Assembly: GCF_023221595.1 (NCBI RefSeq)
Contig: NZ_CP096567.1
Span: 248,001 to 312,000, forward strand
Direction: 5' to 3'
Length of the DNA: 64,000 nt
Source of the DNA: Rhodococcus qingshengii JCM 15477
GTDB lineage: Bacteria > Actinomycetota > Actinomycetes > Mycobacteriales > Mycobacteriaceae
Shown: piece by piece, positions 44,689 through 54,035 of the stretch
Layout: every line of letters begins with the position of its first letter
Position numbering within the stretch: position 1 is the first letter of the stretch
The notes under the pieces: model-generated
The model's input: the letters and a program-made list of their open reading frames with translations, nothing else
Databases searched by the model: none
What the model was told of the DNA's origin: nothing
Made by a program: the position numbers and the translations under genes

Positions 44689-46005
44689 ATGTCGCAATTC
44701 ATCGACGACGACCGCGAGATGCCCCGTTTCCGGGTAAACCGTCAAGCGATGGTCGATCCCGAGGTCTTCGCCAAGGAACGCGACCAGATCTTCAGCCAGG
44801 TTTGGCTCTACCTCGGTCACGAGACAGAGCTGAAGAAGCCCAACGACTTCAAGACGCGCAACGTCGCGGGTCGTCCGCTGATCTTCGGTCGTGACTCCAA
44901 GGGCAAGATTCAGGTCTGGATCAATTCGTGCCCGCATCGCGGCGCGATGATCTGCCGCGAGCCGGAGGGCAATGCCCGGTTCATGACGTGCTTCTACCAT
45001 GGCTGGAGCTTCAGCTCTGCGGGCAAGCTAGTCTCTGTCCCTGGCGACACCTCGTACGGTCCGGCTTTCGAGCGTCCAGGCTTGTCGACCCCAGCGAAGG
45101 TCGACTCGTACCGAGGCTTCGTTTTCGTCAGCTTCAACCCTGACGTCGAGCCGCTGGTCGACTACCTCGCTGGTGCAACAGACTTCATCGACCTGGTCGC
45201 AGATCAGTCCGAGGCGGGCATGCAGATCCTCGAGGGGTCGCACGAGTACTCGGTCAAGGCCAACTGGAAGTTACTCGTTGAGAACAGCGTCGATGGCTAC
45301 CACGCGGTCTCGGCGCACCAGCGCTACTTCGAGATGGTTATGGCATCCGGGGTCGAAATCGACAGCGCCAAATTGTCGCAGTCCGTGGGCCTCGATCTGG
45401 GTAACGGACATGCTGTCGTCGCCGGCGGACCCGATACAGGCGGACTGTTCGGACGTCCGCTTTCCGTAGAGGGCAATGCTGAGAGGGAGTCGCGCTTCGA
45501 GGAGTTCCGGGCGAAGTACGGCGACGAGTGGGTCGACCGGATGTCAGGGTCCCGCAATCTTGTGATCTTCCCCAATCTGGTCATCATCGACTTGGTTATG
45601 GGCGTCGTGGTCCGCAAGATTGACCCACTCGCACCCGACTATATGGAAGTCTCGGCCTGGCAGCTCATCCCGCCGGAGGAGGGCGACGAACTCAAGCGCC
45701 AGCGCCTCGACAACTTTCTGACGTTCTGGGGGCCGGGCGGCCTGGCCTCACCCGACGACGTCGAGGCGCTCGAGACCTGTCAACGGTCCTTCGCCTCATA
45801 CCAGGAATTGCCGTGGTCGGACGTTTCGCGCGGCATGGCAGGGGAGGACCAGCCCGTAGGATCCGACGAGTTGCAGATGCGGGCATGGTGGCGGCGCTGG
45901 AACGCACTGATCACCGGAGAGGTCCTGCCCCCGGAGCAGCACAATCCGCCGGCCGCGGGATACACCGCCGCACGTAGGGTCCAAGAGCAGCAGCCCGCCA
46001 CCTGA
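44689..46005 (+). CDS. Rieske oxygenase alpha subunit (cluster 2)
   Basis: A 438-residue large subunit with Rieske ligands Cys81, His83, Cys101, His104 and iron ligands Asp202, His205, His210 in ENSVDGYHAVSAH. It would dihydroxylate an aromatic acid or similar ring, with the beta subunit at 38435 and, probably, the Rieske ferredoxin (57112) and reductase (59244). ATG 44689 is chosen since AAAGGAA lies 8 nt upstream; a GTG at 44683 is too close. A strong terminator follows. Confidence 0.92.
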   Translation: MSQFIDDDREMPRFRVNRQAMVDPEVFAKERDQIFSQVWLYLGHETELKKPNDFKTRNVAGRPLIFGRDSKGKIQVWINSCPHRGAMICREPEGNARFMTCFYHGWSFSSAGKLVSVPGDTSYGPAFERPGLSTPAKVDSYRGFVFVSFNPDVEPLVDYLAGATDFIDLVADQSEAGMQILEGSHEYSVKANWKLLVENSVDGYHAVSAHQRYFEMVMASGVEIDSAKLSQSVGLDLGNGHAVVAGGPDTGGLFGRPLSVEGNAERESRFEEFRAKYGDEWVDRMSGSRNLVIFPNLVIIDLVMGVVVRKIDPLAPDYMEVSAWQLIPPEEGDELKRQRLDNFLTFWGPGGLASPDDVEALETCQRSFASYQELPWSDVSRGMAGEDQPVGSDELQMRAWWRRWNALITGEVLPPEQHNPPAAGYTAARRVQEQQPAT

Positions 46006-46025
46006 GTGCGAGAACGCGAGACGTA

Positions 46026-46071
46026 ACGATGCCCACCAGATTCACGACTGGTGGGCATCGTCCGTTTTTCG
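46026..46071 (+). terminator. Rho-independent terminator after the alpha subunit
   Basis: 14-bp perfect stem (ACGATGCCCACCAG, 46026-46039, with 46048-46061), 8-nt loop, then CCGTTTTTC. Confidence 0.85.
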
Positions 46072-46170
46072 GGGCACCTCAGGAGCCGCATGGCATCCCG
46101 TAGTGCGTAGAGCTGTGACGGTTGGTTCCGTTCCGGCGTTCTGCAGGGCTGAACGCCGGAACGGTTGACG

Positions 46171-47145
46171 TCACGGGTGGGTCACGAGTCGCCCCACGAC
46201 CTCGCCACGCTCGAGCCGGGCGTAGGCCTCATTGAGGTCGGCCAGGTCGACGACGGTCGTTTCGGGCCGCAGATGCCCTTGCGCGAGTAGGTCGAGGACC
46301 TCGGCCATATCCGTGACGGTGCGGCCGAAGGAGCCGCGCAGGGTCTGGCGGCGCAATATCAGGCTGTGTGTGTCGACCTTCGCGGCGGCCGCAGACATCC
46401 CGACCACGACGACCCGCCCTCCGCTGCGCACGACACTTAAGGCTTGCTCGGTCGTGGAGCCGGTGCCCGCGAAGTCGACGAGGACATCGGGGCGCAGGTC
46501 ACGCAGCGACTCGATCTCGGTGAAACACTCGGTCGCTCCAGCGCCTCGTGCCGCGTCGAACGTCACGGGGTTCACGTCTACGCCGTAGACCGTGCTGTCG
46601 AGCAGTGCTGCTGTCCGCACGCCGTTGAGGCCGAGGCCTCCCAGTCCGATGATCGCCACCGTTTCACCGGCATTGACTCCTGCGGTGGTTCGGACGGCCG
46701 AGTAGGCCGTTGCGATCGAGTCGGTCGCGACTGCTGCCTCATCGAAGCCGACACCGTCGGGGATGGGTTGCAGCTTCTCGTGCGGCACCGTGACGTACTG
46801 GGCGAAGCCGCCGTCGATAGTGAGGCCCGGTGTGGCTCGAGGGATCATCGGCCCGCCGGAGATAACTCGATCGCCCACCGAGAAGTGGGTGGGAACCCCG
46901 TTACCGATTTCGAATATGGTTCCGGCGATTTCGTGACCGAGCGTGATCGGTGCGGTGGTGGCGAGCAGCTCGCCCTCCTCGGTGGACATCGTGTGGACCA
47001 GTGAGCCGTCCAGGATGTGCAGGTCGGAGTGACACAACCCGGCGGCTTCGACGCGCAGCACGACCCATCCTGGTGCTGCGTCCGGTATCGGAATGTCCTG
47101 CAGTTCCATGGGTCGCCCGGCGACGGTCATGCGCATAGCTTTCAT
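46171..47145 (-). CDS. Zinc-dependent alcohol dehydrogenase-like MDR
   Basis: A 324-residue MDR with catalytic-zinc residues in GLCHSDLH and LGHEIAG and a Rossmann motif IIGLGGLGLNGV. The four-cysteine structural zinc loop is replaced by ISGGPMIPRATPG. It could oxidise a hydroxyacyl-CoA or alcohol intermediate. Convergent with the oxygenase alpha gene and divergent from the ABC transporter; it belongs to no obvious operon. Confidence 0.87.
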   Translation of the reverse strand: MKAMRMTVAGRPMELQDIPIPDAAPGWVVLRVEAAGLCHSDLHILDGSLVHTMSTEEGELLATTAPITLGHEIAGTIFEIGNGVPTHFSVGDRVISGGPMIPRATPGLTIDGGFAQYVTVPHEKLQPIPDGVGFDEAAVATDSIATAYSAVRTTAGVNAGETVAIIGLGGLGLNGVRTAALLDSTVYGVDVNPVTFDAARGAGATECFTEIESLRDLRPDVLVDFAGTGSTTEQALSVVRSGGRVVVVGMSAAAAKVDTHSLILRRQTLRGSFGRTVTDMAEVLDLLAQGHLRPETTVVDLADLNEAYARLERGEVVGRLVTHP

Positions 47146-47606
47146 GGGCTCAGGATGTCTTCGAGGGCGACGTCGATAGGAAATGTTCCACGGGCCGAAA
47201 CGGCAAAGCTGGCGTTATGCGCCGCGGTAGCTGACTTTGCGCAAGCGTTCCGTCTGCCGGAACTTGTGCTTCGCGCCACGGCTGTCTCGATGGAGGCTTC
47301 AGCCGATCACACGGATGGCACTTCCTGCATTGTCGCGTCCGGCATGCCAGGAAATTCCAGAGAAACGCGGGCATGCGGGAACGGCTCCACGTCGGAGACA
47401 GCAGCAGGATTTGTCGTCCGCAGAGTCTCCGCGGTGCCTCGTTCCGTTCGGTGGAACTAGCTGTGACACCTCGATGTAGTCCACATCACACTGACGAAAA
47501 CGGATGGTCAGTGTGCCTTCGCTCACACCTAGTGCGACGCACATGCCACACGAACCACGGGAGACCACATGAAACAGTTCCTGGCCAGAGAGACGAGGAG
47601 ATCACC
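47146..47606. promoter_or_regulatory. 461-bp divergent region before the ABC importer
   Basis: No gene recognised. It separates the alcohol dehydrogenase from the transporter operon and should contain both promoters. GTTCCAC near 47186 and GTGGAAC near 47452 are inverted copies at the two ends; whether they are regulator sites is unknown. GAGGAG precedes the first transporter ATG. Confidence 0.4.
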
Positions 47607-48371
47607 ATGAGTGGGCTCATCATCGACGACGTTTCGATGCACTTCGGCGGGATAAAAGCCCTCGACGGCCTTTCATTCACGATCGGCAGCGGACAGATCT
47701 GCGGCCTGATCGGCCCTAACGGGGCCGGCAAGACCACGCTGTTCAACTGTGTCAGCCGGATCTACCAGCCGAGCTCAGGCAGCATCAGGATGGATGGAGA
47801 GGAACTCCTTTCCGTACCTGCTCACAAGATCGCCGGGCACGGCGTTGCACGCACGTTCCAGAACCTCGGCCTGTTCCCGTCGCTGACCTTCCTCGAGAAC
47901 ACGATGGCCGGCGCCTACTCCTGTGGCAGGGGCGGCTATGTGCGGTCTCTGCTTCGCTTCGGTGAAGACAAGGCAGAAAAGCAACTCCGGAGTGAGTCGT
48001 TCGAACTGCTCGAACGGCTCGACCTTGCGGACCTCGCCTTCCTTCCCGCGGCTGATCAACCGTTCGGCACCCTCAAGCGGCTCGAGTTGGCACGCGCGCT
48101 GGCCGCCAAGCCCAAGTTGCTGCTGCTCGACGAGCCCGCCGGTGGGCTGACCCACAGCGAGGTCGACGAGCTGTCCAGCACGATACTGCGCGTCCGCGAC
48201 GAGTTCGACCTCTCGATCCTGCTGGTCGAGCACCACATGGCGATGGTCATGGGCATCTCCGACCTCGTCGTCGCGATGAACTTCGGCAAGAAGATCGCCG
48301 AGGGAAAGCCCACCGAGGTCCGTTCACACCCCGAGGTCATCTCGGCCTATCTGGGAGCGCCCGCCGCATGA
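47607..48371 (+). CDS. ABC transporter ATP-binding protein (LivG-like)
   Basis: A 254-residue ATPase: Walker A GPNGAGKTT, the long LivG-type insertion, FGTLKRLELARALA signature (weakly conserved), Walker B LLLLDEPAGGL and switch His in VEHHM. First gene of a five-gene branched-chain-amino-acid-type importer, the class often used for aromatic acids in catabolic clusters. Its stop overlaps the next gene by four bases. Confidence 0.93.
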   Translation: MSGLIIDDVSMHFGGIKALDGLSFTIGSGQICGLIGPNGAGKTTLFNCVSRIYQPSSGSIRMDGEELLSVPAHKIAGHGVARTFQNLGLFPSLTFLENTMAGAYSCGRGGYVRSLLRFGEDKAEKQLRSESFELLERLDLADLAFLPAADQPFGTLKRLELARALAAKPKLLLLDEPAGGLTHSEVDELSSTILRVRDEFDLSILLVEHHMAMVMGISDLVVAMNFGKKIAEGKPTEVRSHPEVISAYLGAPAA

Positions 48372-49078
48372 GCCTTCTCGAAGTACAAGATCTGTACGCC
48401 AACTACGGCACCGCTGATGTTCTGCACGGGATCAACCTGACTGTCGAAAATGGGGAGGTCGTCGTGATTCTGGGTGCCAACGGCGCTGGTAAGACGACGA
48501 CGATGCGCGCCATCTCCGGCATGATCCAGCGTCGTGGCCGCGTGATGTTCGACGGTAACGACATTTCCGCAGCCTCACCCGACGAAGTCGTGCGACTCGG
48601 ACTGGCCCAGGTCCCGCAGGGACGTGGCACGATCGCAGACCTCACAGTGGAGGAAAACCTTCGGGCAGGTGCACACGTGCGCACGGATAAGAAGGGGATC
48701 GTCGACGACATCGCGCGCTGGTTCGACACATACCCGCGCCTGTCGGAGCGACGCAAGCAAAAGGCCGGTCTGCTGTCCGGTGGCGAACAGCAGATGCTCG
48801 CGGTCTCGAGGGCCATGATGAGCCGCCCCCAGCTGTTGCTGTGCGACGAGCCGAGTCTGGGGCTCTCTCCCAAGCTCACGCAGGAACTTTTCGTCTCGCT
48901 GGCGCAGATCAGCAAAGAGATGAGCATGGCCATCCTGCTCGTCGAGCAGAACGCCACCCTGGCGCTCGGCATCGCCGATCGCGGCTACCTGATCGAGGTG
49001 GGCACGATTGCCGCATCTCGACCGGCAGCCGAACTTGCCGGTGACGACGCCATCCGCGCCGCATACCTCGGGTACTAG
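48368..49078 (+). CDS. ABC transporter ATP-binding protein (LivF-like)
   Basis: A 236-residue ATPase with Walker A GANGAGKTT, LSGGEQQMLAVSRAM signature and LLLCDEPSLGLSP Walker B, ending in the typical AAYLGY. Partner of the LivG-like ATPase; coupled by a 4-bp overlap and 13 bp before the permease gene. Confidence 0.93.
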   Translation: MSLLEVQDLYANYGTADVLHGINLTVENGEVVVILGANGAGKTTTMRAISGMIQRRGRVMFDGNDISAASPDEVVRLGLAQVPQGRGTIADLTVEENLRAGAHVRTDKKGIVDDIARWFDTYPRLSERRKQKAGLLSGGEQQMLAVSRAMMSRPQLLLCDEPSLGLSPKLTQELFVSLAQISKEMSMAILLVEQNATLALGIADRGYLIEVGTIAASRPAAELAGDDAIRAAYLGY

Positions 49079-49091
49079 GGAGAACTGACTC

Positions 49092-49982
49092 ATGGATCTC
49101 TTGATCGCCCGCATCATCGACGGGCTCAACAACGGCGTGATCTACGCGTTCCTCGCCCTCGCGCTGGTATGCGTCTACCGCAGCACCAAGCACCTCAACC
49201 TGGCCCAGGGCGAGATGGCCATGTTCAGCGCCTTCCTCGCCTTCGCATTTACCCAAGCCGGTGTCCCGGTTGTGTTCGCGATCCTTTTGGCCGTTGCGGC
49301 GGGTGCGATCGGCGGCGGACTGATAGAGCGGGTACTCGTGCGGCCGCTGGGTAATAACGCCGATTACTCGATCCTGTTGGTCGGGATCGGCGTCTTCCTC
49401 GCCCTCAATGCGGGAGCGGGGTTGATCTGGGGAGGCGAGCCGCTGCCCTTCCCCAGCGTGCTGCCATCTGGTCCCGACGACTACATCTCGATCTTCGGCG
49501 GTCGACTGCGATACCAGCAGCTGTTGATGATGGTCCTGTTGGGACTCGTCCTTGCCGGCATCTTCGCGCTGTTCAAGTACACCAAGCTCGGCCTGGCGAT
49601 GCGCACCGCGACCAGTAACCCCGAGTCCGCGAAGCTGCTGGGCATCCGGGTCAATCGGATCAACGCGTTGGGCTGGATCATGGCCGGCGCCGTCGGCGGA
49701 CTGCTGGGGCCGCTCGTGGCACCTGGCACGACCCTGACGACGTTCATGATGTTCAACTTCCTGATCTACGCATCCGCGGCGGCCACGCTCGGCGGTTTCG
49801 ATTCCCCCGGCGGCGCGGTCGTGGCGGGGCTGATTATCGGTGTGCTCGAGAGTCTCGTAGGCGGCTACGTGTCCTTCATCGGCTCGGATCTCAAGCTGGC
49901 CGTGGCGCTCGGGTTGCTGCTCGTGGTCCTCATGGTTAAACCGTCCGGCCTTTTCGGGTCCAAGCGAGTGGAGAGAGTCTGA
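49092..49982 (+). CDS. ABC transporter permease (LivH-like)
   Basis: A 296-residue membrane protein with about eight hydrophobic segments and the start LLIARIIDGLNNGVIYAFLA typical of LivH. The LG(I)RVNRINALGW loop is the coupling-helix region that contacts the ATPases. TGATG overlap with the next permease. Confidence 0.92.
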   Translation: MDLLIARIIDGLNNGVIYAFLALALVCVYRSTKHLNLAQGEMAMFSAFLAFAFTQAGVPVVFAILLAVAAGAIGGGLIERVLVRPLGNNADYSILLVGIGVFLALNAGAGLIWGGEPLPFPSVLPSGPDDYISIFGGRLRYQQLLMMVLLGLVLAGIFALFKYTKLGLAMRTATSNPESAKLLGIRVNRINALGWIMAGAVGGLLGPLVAPGTTLTTFMMFNFLIYASAAATLGGFDSPGGAVVAGLIIGVLESLVGGYVSFIGSDLKLAVALGLLLVVLMVKPSGLFGSKRVERV

Positions 49983-51115
49983 TGGAACTTCCGATCACTG
50001 TTCACGAAGGCACGGCCGCGCACCGCGGCCTCAACCTCGGCCGTGCCATCCTCGTTGTGGCCGTCATCGTGGTGCTTCCGTACGTCGTGAAGTCCTACCT
50101 GCTCGACCAGATCACAGGCGCGCTGATCCTGGCGATCGCCGCGGTCGGCCTCAATCTGCTGTCGGGATTCGGCGGACAGATATCGCTGGGCCATGCAGCC
50201 TTCTTCGGATTCGGTGCATACTCGACCGCCATCCTGGTGACCGACCACGGTTGGTCGGCTCCGCTGGCTTTCGTGATGGGCATGCTGGTCTGTTTCATCG
50301 TGGGAGTGCTGGTCGGCATACCCGCTTTGCGGGTGAAGGGCATGTACCTCGCGTTGGTGACACTGGCGGTGGGCGTGGTCTTCCCGAGTCTCGTCCGCCG
50401 GTTCGAGTCGCTGACCGGAGGCTCAGCCGGTCTGTTCGGCATCGAGTTCAAAGCTCCGGACATCGCCTACTTCGCCGGCCGGTCAGGTCAGGTGGTCTGG
50501 CTTTACTACGTAGCAGTCGTCGCACTGCTGCTGGCGTGCCTGATCGTCTGGAACATCATGCGGGGGCGGACGGGACGCGCCATTGTCGCCCTTCGCGACA
50601 ACGAGTCGGCCGCGATCGTCATGGGTGTTGACCGCACCGTCGTAAGGACTGTGCTGTTCGGCATCTCGGCAGCGATCGCCGGACTCGCCGGCGGCCTCTT
50701 CGCTGTCGACACCGGCATTCTGACCCCCGATAGCTTCTCGCTGCTGTTCACGATCTACCTGCTGGTCGCGATGGTCCTGGGTGGCCGCGCGAGCTACTGG
50801 GGACCGATAATCGGCGGCTTCGCGATCTACTTCTTGCCGCTGTGGACGGGCGAGATCACCGAGGGACCCGCAGCTGGCGTTGTCTTCGGTGTCCTCATTA
50901 TCGTCATGGTCTTCACCCTTCGCGATGGTGTCATCGGCGGTCTCAAGAGCCTCGGTGCCAGGTTCCTCGTCGTACAGCCGTCCCAGCCCGCGTCCAGCGT
51001 GAAACTCGGCGAGGACCCTCTGACGGGAGATTTCGAGGTCCTCGATCCCGACGAGGTGCCGGCCGCTCTGGAAGAGATGCCCGCCGGCAGATCACCCGTG
51101 ACAGACCCCGTCTGA
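49982..51115 (+). CDS. ABC transporter permease (LivM-like)
   Basis: A 377-residue membrane protein with the LivM hallmark AIAAVGLNLLSGFGGQISLGH and later GRTGRAIVALRDNE coupling loop. The last 60 residues are a soluble, acidic extension (GDFEVLDPDEVPAALEE) that is not usual for the family. Confidence 0.92.
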   Translation: MELPITVHEGTAAHRGLNLGRAILVVAVIVVLPYVVKSYLLDQITGALILAIAAVGLNLLSGFGGQISLGHAAFFGFGAYSTAILVTDHGWSAPLAFVMGMLVCFIVGVLVGIPALRVKGMYLALVTLAVGVVFPSLVRRFESLTGGSAGLFGIEFKAPDIAYFAGRSGQVVWLYYVAVVALLLACLIVWNIMRGRTGRAIVALRDNESAAIVMGVDRTVVRTVLFGISAAIAGLAGGLFAVDTGILTPDSFSLLFTIYLLVAMVLGGRASYWGPIIGGFAIYFLPLWTGEITEGPAAGVVFGVLIIVMVFTLRDGVIGGLKSLGARFLVVQPSQPASSVKLGEDPLTGDFEVLDPDEVPAALEEMPAGRSPVTDPV

Positions 51116-51263
51116 CACCCAGAATTCTCGGGAAAACCGCCACCACATGTCGCGGGATCCCTTCGACTCGGTGCGCTTGATGAGGGCGCACTGCTGACAG
51201 CACCACTTGTTCTATTCGGCAATCTCTCGGTCCGTCCCGGACCCTTTCTTGAAGGAGTACGAC

Positions 51264-52571
51264 GTGTTCACACATCGCAAACACCTGGCGGGAGCAGTGC
51301 TGGCTCTCGGCCTCCTGGTCACGGCCTGTAGTTCACCGGGCGGTGACAGCGCAGGCGCCGCGGACACGTCCAGCGAGTCGAATGCGGCCGCGAAGGCGCT
51401 CGGCATCGACCTGGCAGCCTGCCCGACCGACGTGACCAAGGCATTCGGCACGACAGTCAAGGTTGGGAACACGATCCCGCAGACAGGACCGGTTGCACCT
51501 GCCTTGGGTGGCATCGGACCTGCCATGAAGGAGGCGTTCCGTCAGTTCAACGAGACCTCGGGTCTGGGCACCACGTTCGAGTTGGTTCAGGGTGATGACG
51601 CTTTTACACCGGACAAGGCATTAACTACGACGCAGACTTTGCTGGACAAGGACGGCGTCGACCTGATCACCGGGGTTGTCGGCACCGCTCAGGTCGCTGC
51701 GATACGCGGAGTCCTCGGCGGGGAGTGCGTGCCGCTGATGCCCGGGATCTCGGGCGGTACTTCGGCCAACAATCCCGCCGAGTATCCATGGACATCGGTG
51801 TTCACTCAGCCGTCCGCTCTCGACGCGCGGATCATGATGGCCAGCATCAACGAAAACCACCCCGACGGCGCGAATGTCGCAGTGCTGTATTCCAACAACG
51901 AGTCGGGCAAAGATTATCTGAGTGCGCTCGAGAAGTACGCGGGCAAGAGCAAGATCGTAAAAACCGAGACGATCGAAGCAACCGAAACAGGGTCACCCTC
52001 CTCACAGATCACGACGCTGCGTTCCACCGGGGCCACCGTGGTGATCGCAGTTCCGACAGCTGCTCAGTGTGCGTCGACGATGCAGGAGGTCTCGAACCAG
52101 GGATGGAATGCCGACCGATACATGTCGTCAGTGTGCGCGAGCTTGACGTTTGACGTCGCCGGCGCGGCAGCCAATGGCTGGCACATCACGACGTATGCGA
52201 AGGACCCCACGCGTGGTGAGTTCGTCAACGACCCAGTCGTAGTGACCGCGATCGACTCAATTAAGAAGGCCTCGCCCAGTACGCCGATCACGACCACGAC
52301 GATGACTGGCTTCCTCTACCCGCAGCCGTTCTTCGAAGCGGCAAAGGTTGCGGCGAAGTCTCCGCTGGGTCTGAGCCGACTCGGGATGATGGACGCCGTC
52401 ACTCACCTGGACTTCCAGCCTGCACTCCTCAAGCCGGGCGTGAAGTTCAAACTCGACGGTCTCAAGGACCAGGTCGCGATCGAGGCGTCCTATCTGAGTG
52501 TCTACAACTCTGACACCAAGCTGTTCGAGGACGGCAAGCTGTACGACTTCGAAGGACAGATGACGGGGTAG
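51264..52571 (+). CDS. ABC transporter substrate-binding lipoprotein
   Basis: A 435-residue periplasmic-binding-type protein with a lipoprotein signal (basic THRKH, hydrophobic core, lipobox LLVTAC) and a Leu/Ile/Val-binding fold (IPQTGPVAPALGG, DDAFTPDKAL, YSNNESGKDYLSAL). GTG at 51264 fits GAAGGAG 7 nt upstream and gives a proper signal peptide. It is anchored outside the membrane and delivers the substrate to the LivHM pore. Ligand identity is not readable but probably the cluster 2 growth substrate. Confidence 0.92.
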   Translation: MFTHRKHLAGAVLALGLLVTACSSPGGDSAGAADTSSESNAAAKALGIDLAACPTDVTKAFGTTVKVGNTIPQTGPVAPALGGIGPAMKEAFRQFNETSGLGTTFELVQGDDAFTPDKALTTTQTLLDKDGVDLITGVVGTAQVAAIRGVLGGECVPLMPGISGGTSANNPAEYPWTSVFTQPSALDARIMMASINENHPDGANVAVLYSNNESGKDYLSALEKYAGKSKIVKTETIEATETGSPSSQITTLRSTGATVVIAVPTAAQCASTMQEVSNQGWNADRYMSSVCASLTFDVAGAAANGWHITTYAKDPTRGEFVNDPVVVTAIDSIKKASPSTPITTTTMTGFLYPQPFFEAAKVAAKSPLGLSRLGMMDAVTHLDFQPALLKPGVKFKLDGLKDQVAIEASYLSVYNSDTKLFEDGKLYDFEGQMTG

Positions 52572-52583
52572 TCGAGCACCAGC

Positions 52584-52621
52584 TCAGAGACCCGGCGGAC
52601 GATCGTCCGCCGGGTCTCTGA
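52584..52621. terminator. Perfect 38-bp palindrome terminating the transporter operon
   Basis: TCAGAGACCCGGCGGACG and its complement meet without a spacer, 12 bp after the stop at 52571. Confidence 0.75.
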
Positions 52622-52681
52622 ACTACTTCCTGACCAGGCCCACGGGTCTGGCTTGCTCCGCCACATCCAAGGAGAAGACAT

Positions 52682-53059
52682 ATGACTGATAGACGTCTAC
52701 TTCGACAGCGTCGGCGGTCGTATCTTGGAGGTTGCCCTGCACAATATGAACCTGCATGGTCGAGTCGTGTGCTGTGGTGCGGTATCCCAGTACGAAGGCC
52801 CGGCTGGATCTCCAGGCCCAGCGAACGTTCCTACTGTGCTCGTGACGAAGAGGCTCGCGATGCAGGGCTTCATCGTCTACGACTTCGCGGAGTCGTTCCC
52901 CACTGCACTCGCTGACCTCGAGGCCTGGTTTCCTCTGGCGATGTGAAGGTTCTTGAGGACGTCCGGGAAGGCATGCAGGCGGCCCCGTCAGCGTTGGTCG
53001 ACCTGCTGGGCGGAGGCAACGTCGGCAAGTTGATGGTGCGTGTCGGTCCAGACGCCTGA
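52682..53059 (+). pseudogene. Remnant of an NADP-dependent MDR oxidoreductase
   Basis: Starting within a few codons of an ATG behind AAGGAGAAGACAT, sequence similar to the last 120 residues of curcumin/alkenal reductase-like MDR proteins is seen: VYFDSVGG, GRVVCCGAVSQYEG, TKRLAMQGF. Near 52930 one base is missing, and the adjacent frame continues SSGDVKVLEDVREG...GKLMVRVGPDA. N-terminal half deleted plus frameshift: non-functional. Confidence 0.7.
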
Positions 53060-53135
53060 GTCTCGACGCTCACCGGATCCATAGCCTTCGTTGGCGCCCG
53101 CGACGAGGACGTGATCCTCGGCGAGGGCGTCGCAT

Positions 53136-54035
53136 TCAGTCGTTGAAGCGGGGGAGTAGTCCGTACTGCTCGACCGAGCTGTCGAGGATGCGGAACCCCT
53201 CGGCGTCGGTGACCTGGTCGAGTCCGGCCGCGACCTCCTCGATCGAGAGTGTTCGACTCGACAGTCCAGGCACCGCGGCGCTGAACAGCAGAGCCGCGCG
53301 TCCTCCGCCCGCAGCTAGCGTCTGGCAGGTGAGTTCACACGATCCGTGGGACAGGTAGGCCACCACCGGGGAGACGATCGACGCCTGTAGGTACCGAAGA
53401 TCGAGATCGGGATGGTTCTCGAAATATGCCTTGGCATATCCGGTCGCAGCGACAGGCGCCAGCGCGTTTATCCGGATGTCGAGGTCGCGATTGTCCAGCG
53501 AGGCTGCTTTCGTGAGCCCGACGACGCCGGCCTTGGCGGTCACGTAGGGCACCGAGTCGGGCGCGCCGAACACACCGAGGGCTGACGTCGTATTGACGAT
53601 GCGGCCGTGCCCCTGACCTCGCATGTGCCGCAGGGCCTCCTGCATTGTCCAGAAGGTCCCGAACAAATGCATGTTCAAAGTCTCGGCAAAGGTCTGCGTC
53701 GAGACCTCCTGGGCAGACCCGCTCCCGCCGGCCCCGGCGTTGTTGACCAGGATGTCGATGCGCCCGAAGGTGTCGACGGTCTGCCGGACAAGACCGATCG
53801 CCTCGGTCTCGACACCGACGTTCCCGGTGGCCGAGACGGCCGTCAAGCCCTCGTCGCGTAGCTGTTCGGAGACGACGTCGGCCAGTGGTCGCCCGTCGTC
53901 GGCGGTGCTGATGTCATTGATCACGACCTGGGCGCCACGCTCGGCCAGCAGCCGCGCGTGAGCCAGTTCCAGGCCTGCTCCCGACCCGGTGACCAAGGCG
54001 ACTTGACCGTCGAAACGGTACTCGGCGGTGTTCAT
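53136..54035 (-). CDS. SDR oxidoreductase
   Basis: A 299-residue short-chain dehydrogenase: GSGAGLELAHARLL (the third Gly is replaced), NDISTADD, NNAGAGG, catalytic Ser in TTSALGVF, YVTAK. The 3-hydroxyacyl-CoA dehydrogenase-like branch with a long C-terminal tail. Its ATG overlaps the stop of the SnoaL-like gene by four bases; it closes the operon that starts at the flavoprotein. Confidence 0.85.
   Translation of the reverse strand: MNTAEYRFDGQVALVTGSGAGLELAHARLLAERGAQVVINDISTADDGRPLADVVSEQLRDEGLTAVSATGNVGVETEAIGLVRQTVDTFGRIDILVNNAGAGGSGSAQEVSTQTFAETLNMHLFGTFWTMQEALRHMRGQGHGRIVNTTSALGVFGAPDSVPYVTAKAGVVGLTKAASLDNRDLDIRINALAPVAATGYAKAYFENHPDLDLRYLQASIVSPVVAYLSHGSCELTCQTLAAGGGRAALLFSAAVPGLSSRTLSIEEVAAGLDQVTDAEGFRILDSSVEQYGLLPRFND

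Noticed and set aside
52584..52621. Regulatory operator for the MDR remnant
   Set aside because: A 38-bp perfect palindrome directly after the transporter stop is better explained as the operon's terminator.
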